From: TMP-24 sp046348855
GTDB taxonomy: Bacteria; Pseudomonadota; Alphaproteobacteria; Rhodobacterales; Rhodobacteraceae
Assembly: GCA_046348855.1 (NCBI GenBank)
Contig: JAXMDK010000003.1
Coordinates: 1 to 64,000, forward strand
DNA length: 64,000 nt
Direction of reading: 5' to 3'
Shown here: in pieces, positions 8,585 to 18,124 of the stretch
Layout: each line of letters opens with the position of its first letter
Numbering within the stretch: position 1 is the first letter of the stretch
Made by a program: the position numbers and the translations under genes
Notes under the pieces: model-generated
Databases searched by the model: none
Seen by the model: the letters and a program-made list of their open reading frames with translations, nothing else
Told to the model about the DNA's origin: nothing

Positions 8585-9925
8585 TCAGGGGCAGATCAGG
8601 TCGTTGGTCAGGCCGAAGGTCATCATCGCCAGCACCAGCATCAACCCGACGGTCATGGCGATGTTCAGCGCGCGCGGCGGAAGCGGCCGGCCCGTCGCCC
8701 ATTCGTAGGTGTAGAAGACCAGGTGCCCGCCATCGAGCATGGGAATCGGGAAGAGGTTCATCAGCCCGATGGCCGTCGACAGCACCGCGATGAACCAGAT
8801 GAAGTCGCTCATCCCCTGGCTGGCCACCTGCCCGGTGGTTTCGGCAATGCCGATCGGGCCGCGCATGTTGCACGACGAAATCTGCCCGGCTGCAACGTTC
8901 CACAGAGCCGACAGCGAGGTGCGCGCCACCGTCCAGGTCTGCTGGGCGGCAATCGGCACGGCTTCGGTCAGGCTGACCTTGCGCAGGATCGGCGCGAAGA
9001 AGAAATCGCCGGCCAGGCCGATCTTGTAGCTGGTTTCAAAGCCGCCGCCGGGCTTCGGCAGGTCGGTCTTGCGCGGCGACAGCGTCAGCGCCAGTTCGCG
9101 GCCGGCGCGCCAGACCGTCAGGTGCATCGGCGCCCCCTGCCCGGCCTCGACCGCCGCCTGCAGGTCGGCAAAGCGCAGGATCGGCCGGCCGTCGATAGCG
9201 GTGACGACGTCGCCCTTCTGCATGCCGACATCCATCGCCGCCGACCCCGGCGAAACCGCCTCGGCGCGCGGCGGCATCGGGAAGGGGCCGGCCACGTCCA
9301 GTTCGGCCTGCCCGCGGCGGACATGGTAGGAGACCGAGGCGGTTTCCGGCAGCCGGTCGGCGACCGTCGCGAACTCGGCCCAGCCGGGGGTGGGCTTGCC
9401 ATCGACCGCCAGAATCTCGTCGCCGCCTTGCAGCGCGCCGACCCCGCCGGGCAGGTCATGCAGGCTGCCGATCACCAGCTTGTCCGATGGCGCGCCGGAA
9501 AAGACGAAGATCAGCGAAAAGACGATGATCGACAGGATGAAATTGAAGATCGGCCCCGCCGCCACCGTCGCCGCACGTGCCCAGAGCGGCGCGCCGTGCA
9601 TGGTGTGGCGCCGTTCGGCCGGGCTGAGCGTCGCCATCGTCCTGGTGTCGGCGCCGGCCGAGGCAGCGTTGGCGTCGCCCAGGAACTTGACATAGCCGCC
9701 GAAGGGCAGCGCCGCGATCTGCCAGCGGGTGCCGCGCCGGTCGACGCGCGACCAGAGTTGCGGGCCGAAGCCCAGCGAAAAGACCTCGGCATGGATGCCG
9801 CACCAGCGGCCGATGATGTAATGGCCATATTCATGCACCGCGACAATGACCGACAGCGCCACGATGAAGGCGGCCAATGTCCAGAAAAGACTGCCGAAAA
9901 TCGGTATCAGCGCCGCGATGTCCAT
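8585..9925 (-). CDS. rseP: RIP metalloprotease RseP
   Basis: A 446-residue site-2 intramembrane zinc protease that cuts anti-sigma factors and signal peptide remnants within the inner membrane. The zinc-binding HEYGH is at residues 31-35 in the first membrane helix, and the LDG motif is near the C-terminus in NLFPIPMLDGGHLVFY. PDZ domains lie between (GVGALQGGDEILAVDGKPTPG and VGMQKGDVVTAIDGRPILRF). The gene follows dxr with a one-base gap, the usual dxr-rseP-bamA order. Confidence 0.96.
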   Translation of the reverse strand: MDIAALIPIFGSLFWTLAAFIVALSVIVAVHEYGHYIIGRWCGIHAEVFSLGFGPQLWSRVDRRGTRWQIAALPFGGYVKFLGDANAASAGADTRTMATLSPAERRHTMHGAPLWARAATVAAGPIFNFILSIIVFSLIFVFSGAPSDKLVIGSLHDLPGGVGALQGGDEILAVDGKPTPGWAEFATVADRLPETASVSYHVRRGQAELDVAGPFPMPPRAEAVSPGSAAMDVGMQKGDVVTAIDGRPILRFADLQAAVEAGQGAPMHLTVWRAGRELALTLSPRKTDLPKPGGGFETSYKIGLAGDFFFAPILRKVSLTEAVPIAAQQTWTVARTSLSALWNVAAGQISSCNMRGPIGIAETTGQVASQGMSDFIWFIAVLSTAIGLMNLFPIPMLDGGHLVFYTYEWATGRPLPPRALNIAMTVGLMLVLAMMTFGLTNDLICP

Positions 9926-9926
9926 G

Positions 9927-11114
9927 TCACTTCCTTCCGTCGCCGATAACCGCCCCGGCGACCGCGCGCGCTTCGCGGTCGGCCCCGAGGATCATATCGA
10001 GCGTCCCCGGCCGCGTTCCAAGATCCGTGGTTGCCGAAATTCGTTCAAGAACCGTTTCGACGACCCCGGCCATGTCGAGAAATCCGATGCGCCCTTCGAT
10101 GAACCCGTCCAGCGCCACCTCCTTGGCGGCGTTGAAGACCGCGCCGGCAAGGCCCCCGGTCTTCATCACCGCGCGCGCCAGCCGCAGCGCCGGATAGCGT
10201 TCGGGATCCGGCGCCGAAAAGGTCAGGCTGCCGACCCGCGCCAGGTCGAGCCGCGCCACCGGCAGGGGTGCGCGGTCCGGCCAGTTCAGCGCATAGCCGA
10301 TCGCATGGCGCATGTCGGGCGCGCCCAGATGGCCGATCATGCCGCCATCGCGGAAGCCGACCAGCGCATGAACCAGCGATTCCGGGTGGACCAGCACTTC
10401 GATCCGGTCCGGCTCGATCCCGAAGAACTCATGCGTTTCAATCAGTTCCAGCGCCTTGTTGAACATGGAGGCGCTGTCGATGGTGATGCGCTGGCCCATC
10501 GCCCAGTTGGGATGGCAGGAGGCTTCGGCCACCGTCGCCTTGGCCAGCTTCGCCAGCGGCCAGTCGCGGAAGGCCCCGCCCGAGGCGGTGATGATGATGC
10601 GCTCGACCGCTTCCATGTCCTCGGACTGAAGCGCCTGGAAGATCGCGGAATGCTCGCTGTCCACCGGCAGGATGCGCGCGCCGTGGATGCGGGCGGCGTC
10701 GATCAGCAGCGGCCCGGCCGTCACCAGGCTTTCCTTGTTGGCCAGCGCCAGCGTCGCGCCATGCGCCAGCGCCCGGAACCCCGGCACCAGCGCCGCCGCG
10801 CCGACGATGCCCGACATTACCCAGTCCGCCGGCCGGTCGGCGGCCTCGGCCAGCGCGGCCGCCCCGGCCGCCGCCTCGATCCCCGACCCAGCCAGCGCCG
10901 CGCGTAGGTCGCCCAGGCATTCCTCGTGCGCGGTGACCGCGACCTCGGCGCCCAGCACCCGCGCCTGTTCGGCCAGCCGCGCCACGTTGCGCCCGCCGGT
11001 CAGCGCCACGGTGCGATAGCGCGCCCGCCCGCCCTGCCGGACCAGAAGATCGAAGGTGCTTTCCCCGATCGACCCGGTTGCACCAAAGACCGAAACCGAC
11101 CTGAGCGCGCCCAT
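9927..11114 (-). CDS. dxr: 1-deoxy-D-xylulose 5-phosphate reductoisomerase
   Basis: A 395-residue MEP-pathway enzyme that makes 2-C-methyl-D-erythritol 4-phosphate with NADPH and a divalent metal. The NADPH motif is FGATGSIGESTFDLL at the N-terminus. The metal-site VDSEHSAIFQ and the ASGGAFRDWP flap follow, then the C-terminal four-helix domain. The ATG at 11114 shares one base with the cdsA stop. I prefer it to the longer frame, whose 14 extra residues lie inside cdsA. Output feeds UppS upstream in the operon. Confidence 0.96.
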   Translation of the reverse strand: MGALRSVSVFGATGSIGESTFDLLVRQGGRARYRTVALTGGRNVARLAEQARVLGAEVAVTAHEECLGDLRAALAGSGIEAAAGAAALAEAADRPADWVMSGIVGAAALVPGFRALAHGATLALANKESLVTAGPLLIDAARIHGARILPVDSEHSAIFQALQSEDMEAVERIIITASGGAFRDWPLAKLAKATVAEASCHPNWAMGQRITIDSASMFNKALELIETHEFFGIEPDRIEVLVHPESLVHALVGFRDGGMIGHLGAPDMRHAIGYALNWPDRAPLPVARLDLARVGSLTFSAPDPERYPALRLARAVMKTGGLAGAVFNAAKEVALDGFIEGRIGFLDMAGVVETVLERISATTDLGTRPGTLDMILGADREARAVAGAVIGDGRK

Positions 11115-11908
11115 CAGTAGCCGAAGTCCGGCAGCTGCATCCGCGCGATCACCCACAGAAGGATGAAGACCGAGGCACCGATAAGCGCGTCGAACCGGTC
11201 GAGAACCCCGCCGTGGCCGGGAATCAGCGCCGAGGAATCCTTGACCCCGGCCCGCCGCTTGATCCAGCTTTCGGCGATGTCGCCCATCTGCGCGGCAAAG
11301 GCGGTCAGCACCGACAGGACGACCAGGTTAAGCGGCTCGCGGTAAAGCGCCGCGAAGGCGAGTCCCACGACCGCCGCCCCGGCCCAGCCCGACACCGTCC
11401 CCGACCAGGTCTTCTTGGGCGACAGCCGCGGCCAGAACTTCGGCCCGCCGATGACCCGCCCACCGAAATAGCCCAGCACGTCCGACGCCACCACGATCAG
11501 CAGAAGCCACAGCGCGAAGGCCAGCCCGAATCCTTCGCGGAAGGCCACGAACGCATAGCAGGCCAGCATCAGGAGCGCCGCGTAGATCGCATGCAGGAGC
11601 CGATCCCGGCCCGGCATCAGCAGCAGTCCGGCCGCGGGTAGCAGCAGAACCACCATCCAGCGCACGTCGTGCCGCCAGAGGACCGCCGCCAGCGCCACCG
11701 TGGCCAGGGCCCCGCTCAACCGCGCCTCGGCCGGCCGGTCGGGCGCCTGCATCCGCGCCAGTTCCCAGATCATCAGCCCCGCCGCACCCGAAGCCAGCAG
11801 CCGCACCGGGATGCCCCCGCACCAGACGGCGGACAGGCCGACGGCCAGAACGGCAAGGCCCGAAAGGATGCGGACCCTGAGATCGGTCCATTGCGCGGCA
11901 AATGTCAT
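11114..11908 (-). CDS. cdsA: Phosphatidate cytidylyltransferase
   Basis: A 264-residue polytopic inner membrane enzyme that makes CDP-diacylglycerol from CTP and phosphatidate. It has about seven to eight membrane segments. The family signature is near the C-terminus: SPKKTWSGTVSGWAGA, then GDIAESWIKRRAGVKDSS, then PGHGGVLDRFDALIGAS. The ATG at 11908 overlaps the uppS stop by 4 bases. The longer frame starts inside uppS. Confidence 0.95.
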   Translation of the reverse strand: MTFAAQWTDLRVRILSGLAVLAVGLSAVWCGGIPVRLLASGAAGLMIWELARMQAPDRPAEARLSGALATVALAAVLWRHDVRWMVVLLLPAAGLLLMPGRDRLLHAIYAALLMLACYAFVAFREGFGLAFALWLLLIVVASDVLGYFGGRVIGGPKFWPRLSPKKTWSGTVSGWAGAAVVGLAFAALYREPLNLVVLSVLTAFAAQMGDIAESWIKRRAGVKDSSALIPGHGGVLDRFDALIGASVFILLWVIARMQLPDFGY

Positions 11909-12633
11909 AGGGCGACGACACCGCCATATCGCCGCTCGCGCGACGAAAAGCGGGACAGGATCGCCGCCAGCTCCTCGGGGGTGAAGTCCGGCCACAGCGT
12001 CGGGGTGAATTCATATTCCGAATAGGCCGACTGCCACGGCAGGAAGTTCGAGGTGCGGGTTTCACCCGAGGTGCGGATGATGAGGTCGGGGTCCGGCATG
12101 CCGGCGGTGTCCAGCCGCGCCGCCAGCGCCGCCTCGTCGGCATTGGCCAGCGCCAGCCGGCCCGCCGCCACATCCTCGGCCAGCCGCCGCGCGGCGCGGG
12201 CGATCTCGTCGCGTCCACCGTAGTTGATGGCGATGGTCAGGGTCAGCCTGTCGCAGTCGCGGGTCCGCGCCTCGATTCCGGCCATCAGGTTCTGCAGGTT
12301 CGGTTCCAGCCGGTCGCGGCAGCCGATGAACTGCACCCGCACGCCGGCCGAGTGAAGCTTGGCCGCCTCGTTGCGGATATAGCGGGCAAACATCGACATC
12401 AGGCCGATGACTTCCTCGGTCGACCGCTTCCAGTTCTCGGTCGAGAAGGCGTAGATCGTCAGGTAGCGGATGCCCAGCCCCGGCGCCGCCCGGACGATGG
12501 CGCGCACCCGGTTGGCGCCGCGCCGATGCCCGACCAGCCGCGGCAGCCCGCGCGATGTCGCCCAGCGGCCGTTGCCATCCATGATGATGGCGACGTGACT
12601 TGCCGTCCTGGTGCTGATGTCTTTCGCGGCCAT
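11905..12633 (-). CDS. uppS: Undecaprenyl diphosphate synthase
   Basis: A 242-residue cis-prenyltransferase that extends farnesyl diphosphate to the C55 carrier lipid for peptidoglycan and O-antigen synthesis. The catalytic Asp (about 19) is in IIMDGNGRWA. Later motifs are TIYAFSTENWKRS, INYGGRDEI and PDLIIRTSGETRTSNFLPWQ, all conserved. The ATG at 12633 (MAAKDIST) is chosen over a 32-residue arginine-rich extension. It is followed by cdsA with a 4-base overlap. Confidence 0.95.
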   Translation of the reverse strand: MAAKDISTRTASHVAIIMDGNGRWATSRGLPRLVGHRRGANRVRAIVRAAPGLGIRYLTIYAFSTENWKRSTEEVIGLMSMFARYIRNEAAKLHSAGVRVQFIGCRDRLEPNLQNLMAGIEARTRDCDRLTLTIAINYGGRDEIARAARRLAEDVAAGRLALANADEAALAARLDTAGMPDPDLIIRTSGETRTSNFLPWQSAYSEYEFTPTLWPDFTPEELAAILSRFSSRERRYGGVVAL

Positions 12634-12673
12634 CGGCCTCCCTGCCCTGTGCCTGTCCCTGCCTCGTTCCGCC

Positions 12674-13237
12674 TCAGACCTGCATGATCTCTGCCTGCTT
12701 GCCCTGAAGCGCCTTGTCAACCGCGGCAATCGACTTGTCGGTCAGGTCCTGGACCTCGTCGTGCCACATCTTCTGGTCGTCCTCCGGCATCCCGGCGGCC
12801 TTTGCCTTCTTGATCTGGTCCATCCCGTCGCGACGGATGTTGCGGATCGCCACGCGGGCGCGTTCGGCGTAGTCCGCCGCCACCCGCGTCAGTTCGCGGC
12901 GGCGTTCCTCGTTCAGTTCGGGGATCGGCAGCATGATGATGGTGCCGTTGGTCTGCGGGTTGATGCCGATGCCGCTTTCGCGGATGGCCTTTTCAACCTT
13001 GCCGACCATGCCCTTGTCCCAGATGTTGATGGTGACCATCCGCGGCTCGGGCACGTTCACTGTGCCCAGCTGGTTGATCGGCGTCAGCTGGCCATAGGCG
13101 TCGACATGGATCGGCTCGACCAGCGCCGCCGAGGCGCGCCCGGTGCGCAGCGATGAAAAGTCATGGCGCAGCGCCGCAAGGGCACCCTCCATGCGGCGGT
13201 TCAGATCGTCGATGTCGATTTCGAGGTCGTCGGACAT
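12674..13237 (-). CDS. frr: Ribosome recycling factor
   Basis: A 187-residue tRNA-mimicking protein that splits post-termination ribosomes together with EF-G. The full three-helix bundle plus alpha/beta domain is present: MEGALAALRHDFSSLRTGRAS, LVEPIHVDAYGQLTPINQLG and the C-terminal helix ending with DKSIAAVDKALQGKQAEIMQV. Length is normal. It lies between pyrH and uppS, the standard order. Confidence 0.97.
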   Translation of the reverse strand: MSDDLEIDIDDLNRRMEGALAALRHDFSSLRTGRASAALVEPIHVDAYGQLTPINQLGTVNVPEPRMVTINIWDKGMVGKVEKAIRESGIGINPQTNGTIIMLPIPELNEERRRELTRVAADYAERARVAIRNIRRDGMDQIKKAKAAGMPEDDQKMWHDEVQDLTDKSIAAVDKALQGKQAEIMQV

Positions 13238-13313
13238 GCGTGTCGTCCCGGTTCTTCCGTTATGCGGGGCTCGCGCGCCTTTTACCTGTGCGCGGCCGCC
13301 AAGGATAGGCTTT

Positions 13314-14045
13314 TCAGCCCTTTACGATCGTATAGGTGCCCTTTCCAGACAGAATTCCCCGGAATCCACCCGGTTCGTCCAAGGAAAAGACAATGATCGG
13401 CAGGTTGTTGTCGCGCGCAAGAGCGATGGCCGAGGCGTCCATGACGCCCAGATGCTTCTGCAACACCTCGTCATAGCTGACCAGGTCATAGCGCTTGGCG
13501 TCGGCGTGTTTCTTGGGGTCCTTGTCATAGACCCCGTCGACCTTGGTGCCCTTGAAGATCGCCTCGCAGCCCATTTCGTTGGCGCGCAGCGTCGCGGCGG
13601 TGTCGGTGGTGAAATAGGGGTTGCCGGTGCCGGCGGCGAAGATGCAGACGCGCTTCTTCTCCAGATGGCGCACCGCGCGGCGGCGGATGTAGGGTTCGCA
13701 CACCTGATCCATCGGGATGGCGCTGATGACGCGGGTGTGGATGTCCAGCGCCTCGAGCGCGGCCTGCATGGCCAGCGCGTTCATCACCGTGGCCAGCATC
13801 CCCATGTAGTCGGCGGTGGTCCGCTCCATCCCCTGGGCCGACCCTTGCAGGCCGCGGAAGATGTTGCCGCCGCCGATCACCATGCAGATCTCGACGCCGA
13901 GGTCGTGCACCGACTTCACTTCGGCGGCGATGCGGTTCACCGTCGGCGGATGCAGGCCGAAGCCCTGATCGCCCATCAGGGCCTCGCCCGAGATTTTCAG
14001 CAGGACACGCTTGTAGGTGACGGTGGGTTCTGTTGCCCCGGTCAT
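13314..14045 (-). CDS. pyrH: UMP kinase
   Basis: A 243-residue hexameric kinase that phosphorylates UMP to UDP with ATP and is normally controlled by UTP and GTP. Conserved segments are YKRVLLKISGEALMGDQGFG, MVIGGGNIFRG and AAGTGNPYFTTDTAA, followed by GTKVDGVYDKDPKKH. The ATG at 14045 (MTGATEP) has AGAG a few bases upstream. A TTG five codons further up is less likely. It is the first gene of the minus-strand run with frr and uppS, and miaA starts divergently. Confidence 0.96.
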   Translation of the reverse strand: MTGATEPTVTYKRVLLKISGEALMGDQGFGLHPPTVNRIAAEVKSVHDLGVEICMVIGGGNIFRGLQGSAQGMERTTADYMGMLATVMNALAMQAALEALDIHTRVISAIPMDQVCEPYIRRRAVRHLEKKRVCIFAAGTGNPYFTTDTAATLRANEMGCEAIFKGTKVDGVYDKDPKKHADAKRYDLVSYDEVLQKHLGVMDASAIALARDNNLPIIVFSLDEPGGFRGILSGKGTYTIVKG

Positions 14046-14166
14046 CAGGCTCTCTTTCAATGTCAGCAGGAGGGCGCGGATCGCCCCTTGTCAGTCGCGC
14101 GCAAAATGGCCGAAAACGAGGCGAGGTTCAACGGCAGAAGCGACCGGAAACACGACAGATTGCGCG

Positions 14167-15054
14167 ATGAGCGGTAGCGAAAGACAAATTGTGGCGTGGC
14201 GCGCCGACAGGCCGGTGGTGATCGCCGGGCCGACGGCCTCGGGCAAATCGGCCTTGGCGCTGGCCATCGCCGAGGCGCAGGGCCGCGTCATCGTCAATGC
14301 CGACGCGCTTCAGGTCTGGGCCTGCTGGCGGGTGCTGTCGGCCCGGCCGACCGCCGATGACGAGGCGCGCGCGCCGCATCTGCTGTTCGGCCACCTGCAT
14401 CCGGGTCAGGACTATTCGGTCGGCCACTGGCTGCGCGAGGTGGCGGGCCTGCTGGCGCAGCACCCGAACCCGGTCATCGTCGGCGGCACCGGACTTTACC
14501 TGACCGCGCTGACCGAGGGGCTGGCCGACATCCCGCCCACCCCGGCGGCAATCCGCGCCGAGGCCGACGCCCGGCTGGCGCGCGAGGGGGCGGCGGGGAT
14601 GCTGGGCGAGCTGGACCCCGAAACCCGCGCCCGGATCGACCCGCTGAACCCGGTGCGCATCCAGCGGGCCTGGGAAGTGCTGCGCGCGACCGGACGGGGG
14701 CTTGCCGGCTGGCAGGCGGCGACCGGGCCGGCACTTCTGCCCGAGGGCAACGCCACGCTGCTGCGCATCGACGCCGGACGCGACTGGCTGGCCGATCTCA
14801 TCGACCGCCGGTTCGAGGCCATGATCGACGACGGTGCGCTGGAGGAGGTCCGGGCGATCCTGCCCCTGTGGAATCCGGCGGCACCCTGGGCCAAGGCGAT
14901 CGGCGCCCCCGAACTTGTCGCCTACATGAAGGGGGTCCTGCCCCTGCCGGACGCTATATCCTTGGCCAAGGCCGCCAGCCGCCAGTATGCCAAGCGCCAG
15001 CGCACCTGGCTCCGGCGGCGGATGGCGCACTGGCAGGCGGTCCCCCGACCCTGA
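14167..15054 (+). CDS. miaA: tRNA dimethylallyltransferase
   Basis: A 295-residue enzyme that adds a dimethylallyl group to A37 of tRNAs that read codons starting with U. The P-loop is GPTASGKSALAL (about residues 21-32). NADALQVWACWRVLSARPT carries the catalytic Asp region, and VIVGGTGLYLTALTEGLADIP is conserved. The C-terminal segment AASRQYAKRQRTWLRR is the tRNA-binding end. I chose the ATG at 14167 because the 50 upstream residues in frame are not conserved. A potential -35/-10 region would lie in the 121-base gap to pyrH. Confidence 0.94.
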   Translation: MSGSERQIVAWRADRPVVIAGPTASGKSALALAIAEAQGRVIVNADALQVWACWRVLSARPTADDEARAPHLLFGHLHPGQDYSVGHWLREVAGLLAQHPNPVIVGGTGLYLTALTEGLADIPPTPAAIRAEADARLAREGAAGMLGELDPETRARIDPLNPVRIQRAWEVLRATGRGLAGWQAATGPALLPEGNATLLRIDAGRDWLADLIDRRFEAMIDDGALEEVRAILPLWNPAAPWAKAIGAPELVAYMKGVLPLPDAISLAKAASRQYAKRQRTWLRRRMAHWQAVPRP

Positions 15055-15215
15055 GTCCTTTCGGCACCAGACCGCCGACAAGTCTGATATTGATGATTTT
15101 TTCCTTGGACGGCGCGACGGGTTTTCCTAATCATCTCCGCGAACGCCCGGCACAGTCACGCCCGGACGACCGAGGACAGGAACCGCCCGGACCGGGCCAG
15201 TAGCGGAAGCCGAAT

Positions 15216-16109
15216 GTGGTGAAACTTTTCACAGGAACGCCGCTGTCCCGGCTGCAGACGCCGCAGGCCGGCATGGCAGCAACACGGCCGGTGGCGATGC
15301 CGCAGAAGGCGGCCCCGACGCCGGCGCGCAACAGCGACACGCGGCTGGTGCCGATCAGCCGGCTGGCCACTGGCGGGCGCTGGCGGGTCGAGGCGATGCG
15401 CGCCTGCTCGGAACCGCTGCTCTTGTGGTTCACCCGCGGCCAGGGGCGCATCACCATCGGCGGTATCACCCGCGGCTACGGGGCGCACAATGCGATCTTC
15501 ATTCCCGCCGGCATGATGCACGGGTTCGAGGTGGGCGCGCAGACCTCGGGCACTGCACTGTTCTTCGGGCACAGGCACGGGCTCGACCTGCCCGATGAAT
15601 CGCTGCACCTGCGCATCCGCGATGTCGGGCCACAGGCGGAACTGTCGGGCCTGATCGAAAGCATCCAGCGCGAGCTGGACAGCGACCGGTCCGGTGCCGA
15701 ACGCGCCGCACGGTTCCATCTGGGCCTTCTGGGCGTCTGGCTGGAACGGATGGCGGAAACCGCCGCCGACGACGCGCCGCGCCCCGATGCCGCCTGGCGG
15801 CTGGCGCGCGCCTATGCCGACGTGCTGGAACGCGGATTCCGCGACGGCAAGGGAATCGCCGAATTTGCCCGCGAACTGGGCGTCACGCCCACCCACCTGA
15901 CCCGGGTCTGCCACAAGACCTGCGGCCGCTCGGCCTCGGACCTGTTGCACGACCGGCTGATCTTCGAGGCGCGGCGGCTTCTGGCGGAAACCAGCATGCC
16001 GGTGCAGGAGGTGGCGCGCAGCCTGGGCTTCACCAGCCCGGCCTACTTCACCCGCGCCTTCCAGCACCGCACCGGCAAGACCCCGACCGCCTTCCGCAAG
16101 GTCTCGTGA
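15216..16109 (+). CDS. AraC-family transcriptional regulator
   Basis: A 297-residue regulator with an N-terminal cupin-like sensor (RLVPISRLATGGRWRVEAMR, AIFIPAGMMHGFEVG) and a C-terminal double helix-turn-helix (about residues 195-295: IAEFARELGVTPTHLTRVCHKTCG, and VQEVARSLGFTSPAYFTRAFQHRTGKTPTAFR). The frame opens at a GTG at 15216 with GGAAG upstream. An ATG at 15273 is a possible alternative because the first 20 to 30 residues look unstructured. It is followed on the same strand by the peptide-type ABC transporter, which it may control. Confidence 0.85.
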   Translation: MVKLFTGTPLSRLQTPQAGMAATRPVAMPQKAAPTPARNSDTRLVPISRLATGGRWRVEAMRACSEPLLLWFTRGQGRITIGGITRGYGAHNAIFIPAGMMHGFEVGAQTSGTALFFGHRHGLDLPDESLHLRIRDVGPQAELSGLIESIQRELDSDRSGAERAARFHLGLLGVWLERMAETAADDAPRPDAAWRLARAYADVLERGFRDGKGIAEFARELGVTPTHLTRVCHKTCGRSASDLLHDRLIFEARRLLAETSMPVQEVARSLGFTSPAYFTRAFQHRTGKTPTAFRKVS

Positions 16110-16134
16110 CCGGCCCGACCCGACCGATTCAAAG

Positions 16135-16203
16135 TTTCCGTGATGACGGAAATTTTGACATATCCGACATTCATTCGCGGGCAATGCGACGCTTCATGTC
16201 GCA
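16135..16203. promoter_or_regulatory. Two inverted repeats between araC-type regulator and ABC operon
   Basis: The first repeat is TTTCCGT-GATG-ACGGAAA (16135-16152), a perfect 7-bp stem followed by a short T-run, so it could end the regulator transcript. The second is TGCGAC-N7-GTCGCA (16185-16203). Between them is a consensus-like TTGACA (16155-16160). Either repeat could be an operator for the upstream AraC-type regulator. The assignment is inference from position. Confidence 0.4.
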
Positions 16204-16334
16204 TCCCGGCATTGACGTGCCGCAAAAAAGGGTGCGCAATGACCGCGTGACAGCACTATCCGCACGCCGGGACCCGACCGCAGAAGCCGGGGCCGAAAGT
16301 GTCGCACCTCATTGCCTCACAGGGAGATTGGAAC

Positions 16335-17990
16335 ATGACCAAACACTACACGCCGGAGACAATCCATCCGGCTGCCCGGATGTACGCCGAGGAATGCAAG
16401 GCCGGCCAGCTGAGCCGCCGCGAATTTCTCTCCCGTACGACCGCGCTCGGGGTGTCTTCGGCCGCCGCCTACGGCCTGATCGGCGCGGCGATGCCCACGC
16501 CGGCCCGCGCCGCCGACCCGGTGTCGGGCGGCACGCTGCGCATGAACATGGAGACCAAGGCCGGCAAGGACCCGCGCACCTGGGACTGGTCGGAACTGGC
16601 CAACTTCGGCCGCGGCTGGCTCGACTATCTGGTCGAATACAACAATGACGGCTCCTTGCGCGGGATGCTCCTGGAAAGCTGGGACACCAACGACAACGCG
16701 ACCGAATTCACGCTGCATGTGCGCAAGGGCGTGAAGTGGAGCAACGGCGACCCCTTCACCGCCGACGACGTTGTGCGCATCGTCACCGACTGGTGCGACG
16801 CCGGGGTCGAGGGCAACTCGATGGCCAGCCGCATGGGCGGGCTGGTCGACGCCGACAAGAAGAAGGTCCGTGACGGCGGGATCACCAAGGTCGACGACAT
16901 GACCGTCAAGCTGACCCTGCCCGAACCCGACATCACCGTGATCGTCGGCATGGCCGACTATCCGGCGGCGGTCTACCATTCCAGCTACAAGGGCGGCGAT
17001 CCGGCCGCGAACCCGATCGGCACCGGCCCCTACAAGCCCGACCACAACGAAATCGGCGTCAAGCAGGTGCTGGTCAAGAACACCGACAACCCCTGGTGGG
17101 GCACGGCGGTCTACGGCGGGCCGTATCTGGACAGGATCGAATATGTCGATCTTGGCACCGATGCTGCCGCGGTTCAGGCCGCCGCTGAAGCCGACGAAAT
17201 CGACGCCACCTACCAGACGCTGGGCGATTTCGTGAAGGTGTTCGACGGGCTGGGCTGGAACAAGACCGAGGCCCTGACATCGGCCACCATCGCGGTGCGC
17301 TTCAACCAGGACTCCGACCTTTACAAGGACGCCAAGGTCCGCACCGGCCTGCAGAAGATGGTCGACAATGCGGTGGTGCTGGAGCTTGGTTATGCCAATC
17401 TCGGCAAGCCGGCGGAAAACCACCATGTCTGCCCGATCCACCCGGAATATGCCAAGCTCGACCCGCTGGTGGTCGATCCGGCAGCCGGCAAGAAGCTACT
17501 GGAAGACGCGGGCAAGGCCGGCGAGGAGTTCGAGTTGATCTCGCTCGACGACAGCTGGCAGGCCACGACCTGCGACGCCGTCGCCTCGCAGATCCGCGAC
17601 GCCGGCATCAACATCAAGCGCACCATCCTGCCCGGCTCGACCTTCTGGAACGACTGGCTGAAGTACCCGTTCTCGGGCACGGAATGGAACATGCGCCCGC
17701 TTGGCGTGCAGGTGCTGGTCCTGGCCTACAAGTCCGGCGTGGCCTGGAACGAGACCGCGTTCAAGAACGAAGAGTTCGACAAGCTTCTCACTCAGGCGGT
17801 CGGCACGCCGAACGTCGATCAGCGCCGTGACCTGATGGCCAAGATCGAGAAGATCATGCAGGACGAAGGCGTGCTGATCCAGCCCTACTGGCGTTCGCTC
17901 TTCCGCCACGCCAAGCCAAACGTCCATGACATCGACATGCATGCGACCTTCGAACACCACCACTATCGCTGGTGGATGGACAAGGCCTGA
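16335..17990 (+). CDS. Peptide/oligopeptide-type ABC transporter binding protein (SBP_bac_5, Tat signal)
   Basis: A 551-residue periplasmic binding protein of the DppA/OppA family. It begins with a cytoplasmic lead of about 37 residues and a twin-arginine signal LSRREFLSRTTALG, with cleavage near PTPARA-ADP, so it is exported folded. The mature part carries GGTLRMNMETKAGKDPRTWDW and the family blocks TLHVRKGVKWSNGDPFTADDVVR and NPIGTGPYKP. The ATG at 16335 has GGAG upstream; a start 12 codons earlier is unlikely. It heads an operon with two permeases and a double ATPase. The ligand cannot be read from sequence and could be peptides, nickel chelates, opines or oligosaccharides. Confidence 0.9.
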   Translation: MTKHYTPETIHPAARMYAEECKAGQLSRREFLSRTTALGVSSAAAYGLIGAAMPTPARAADPVSGGTLRMNMETKAGKDPRTWDWSELANFGRGWLDYLVEYNNDGSLRGMLLESWDTNDNATEFTLHVRKGVKWSNGDPFTADDVVRIVTDWCDAGVEGNSMASRMGGLVDADKKKVRDGGITKVDDMTVKLTLPEPDITVIVGMADYPAAVYHSSYKGGDPAANPIGTGPYKPDHNEIGVKQVLVKNTDNPWWGTAVYGGPYLDRIEYVDLGTDAAAVQAAAEADEIDATYQTLGDFVKVFDGLGWNKTEALTSATIAVRFNQDSDLYKDAKVRTGLQKMVDNAVVLELGYANLGKPAENHHVCPIHPEYAKLDPLVVDPAAGKKLLEDAGKAGEEFELISLDDSWQATTCDAVASQIRDAGINIKRTILPGSTFWNDWLKYPFSGTEWNMRPLGVQVLVLAYKSGVAWNETAFKNEEFDKLLTQAVGTPNVDQRRDLMAKIEKIMQDEGVLIQPYWRSLFRHAKPNVHDIDMHATFEHHHYRWWMDKA

Positions 17991-18124
17991 CGCCAGGAAC
18001 CGATCCGGCGCGGCTTCCCCCCGGGGTGGCCGCGCCCCATGAACAGACATCATGAACAGACATGGCGCCTTCCGGGCCGCCGTGCGGGGGATGGCGCACG
18101 ACCGCGCGACCTGGGGGATGACTT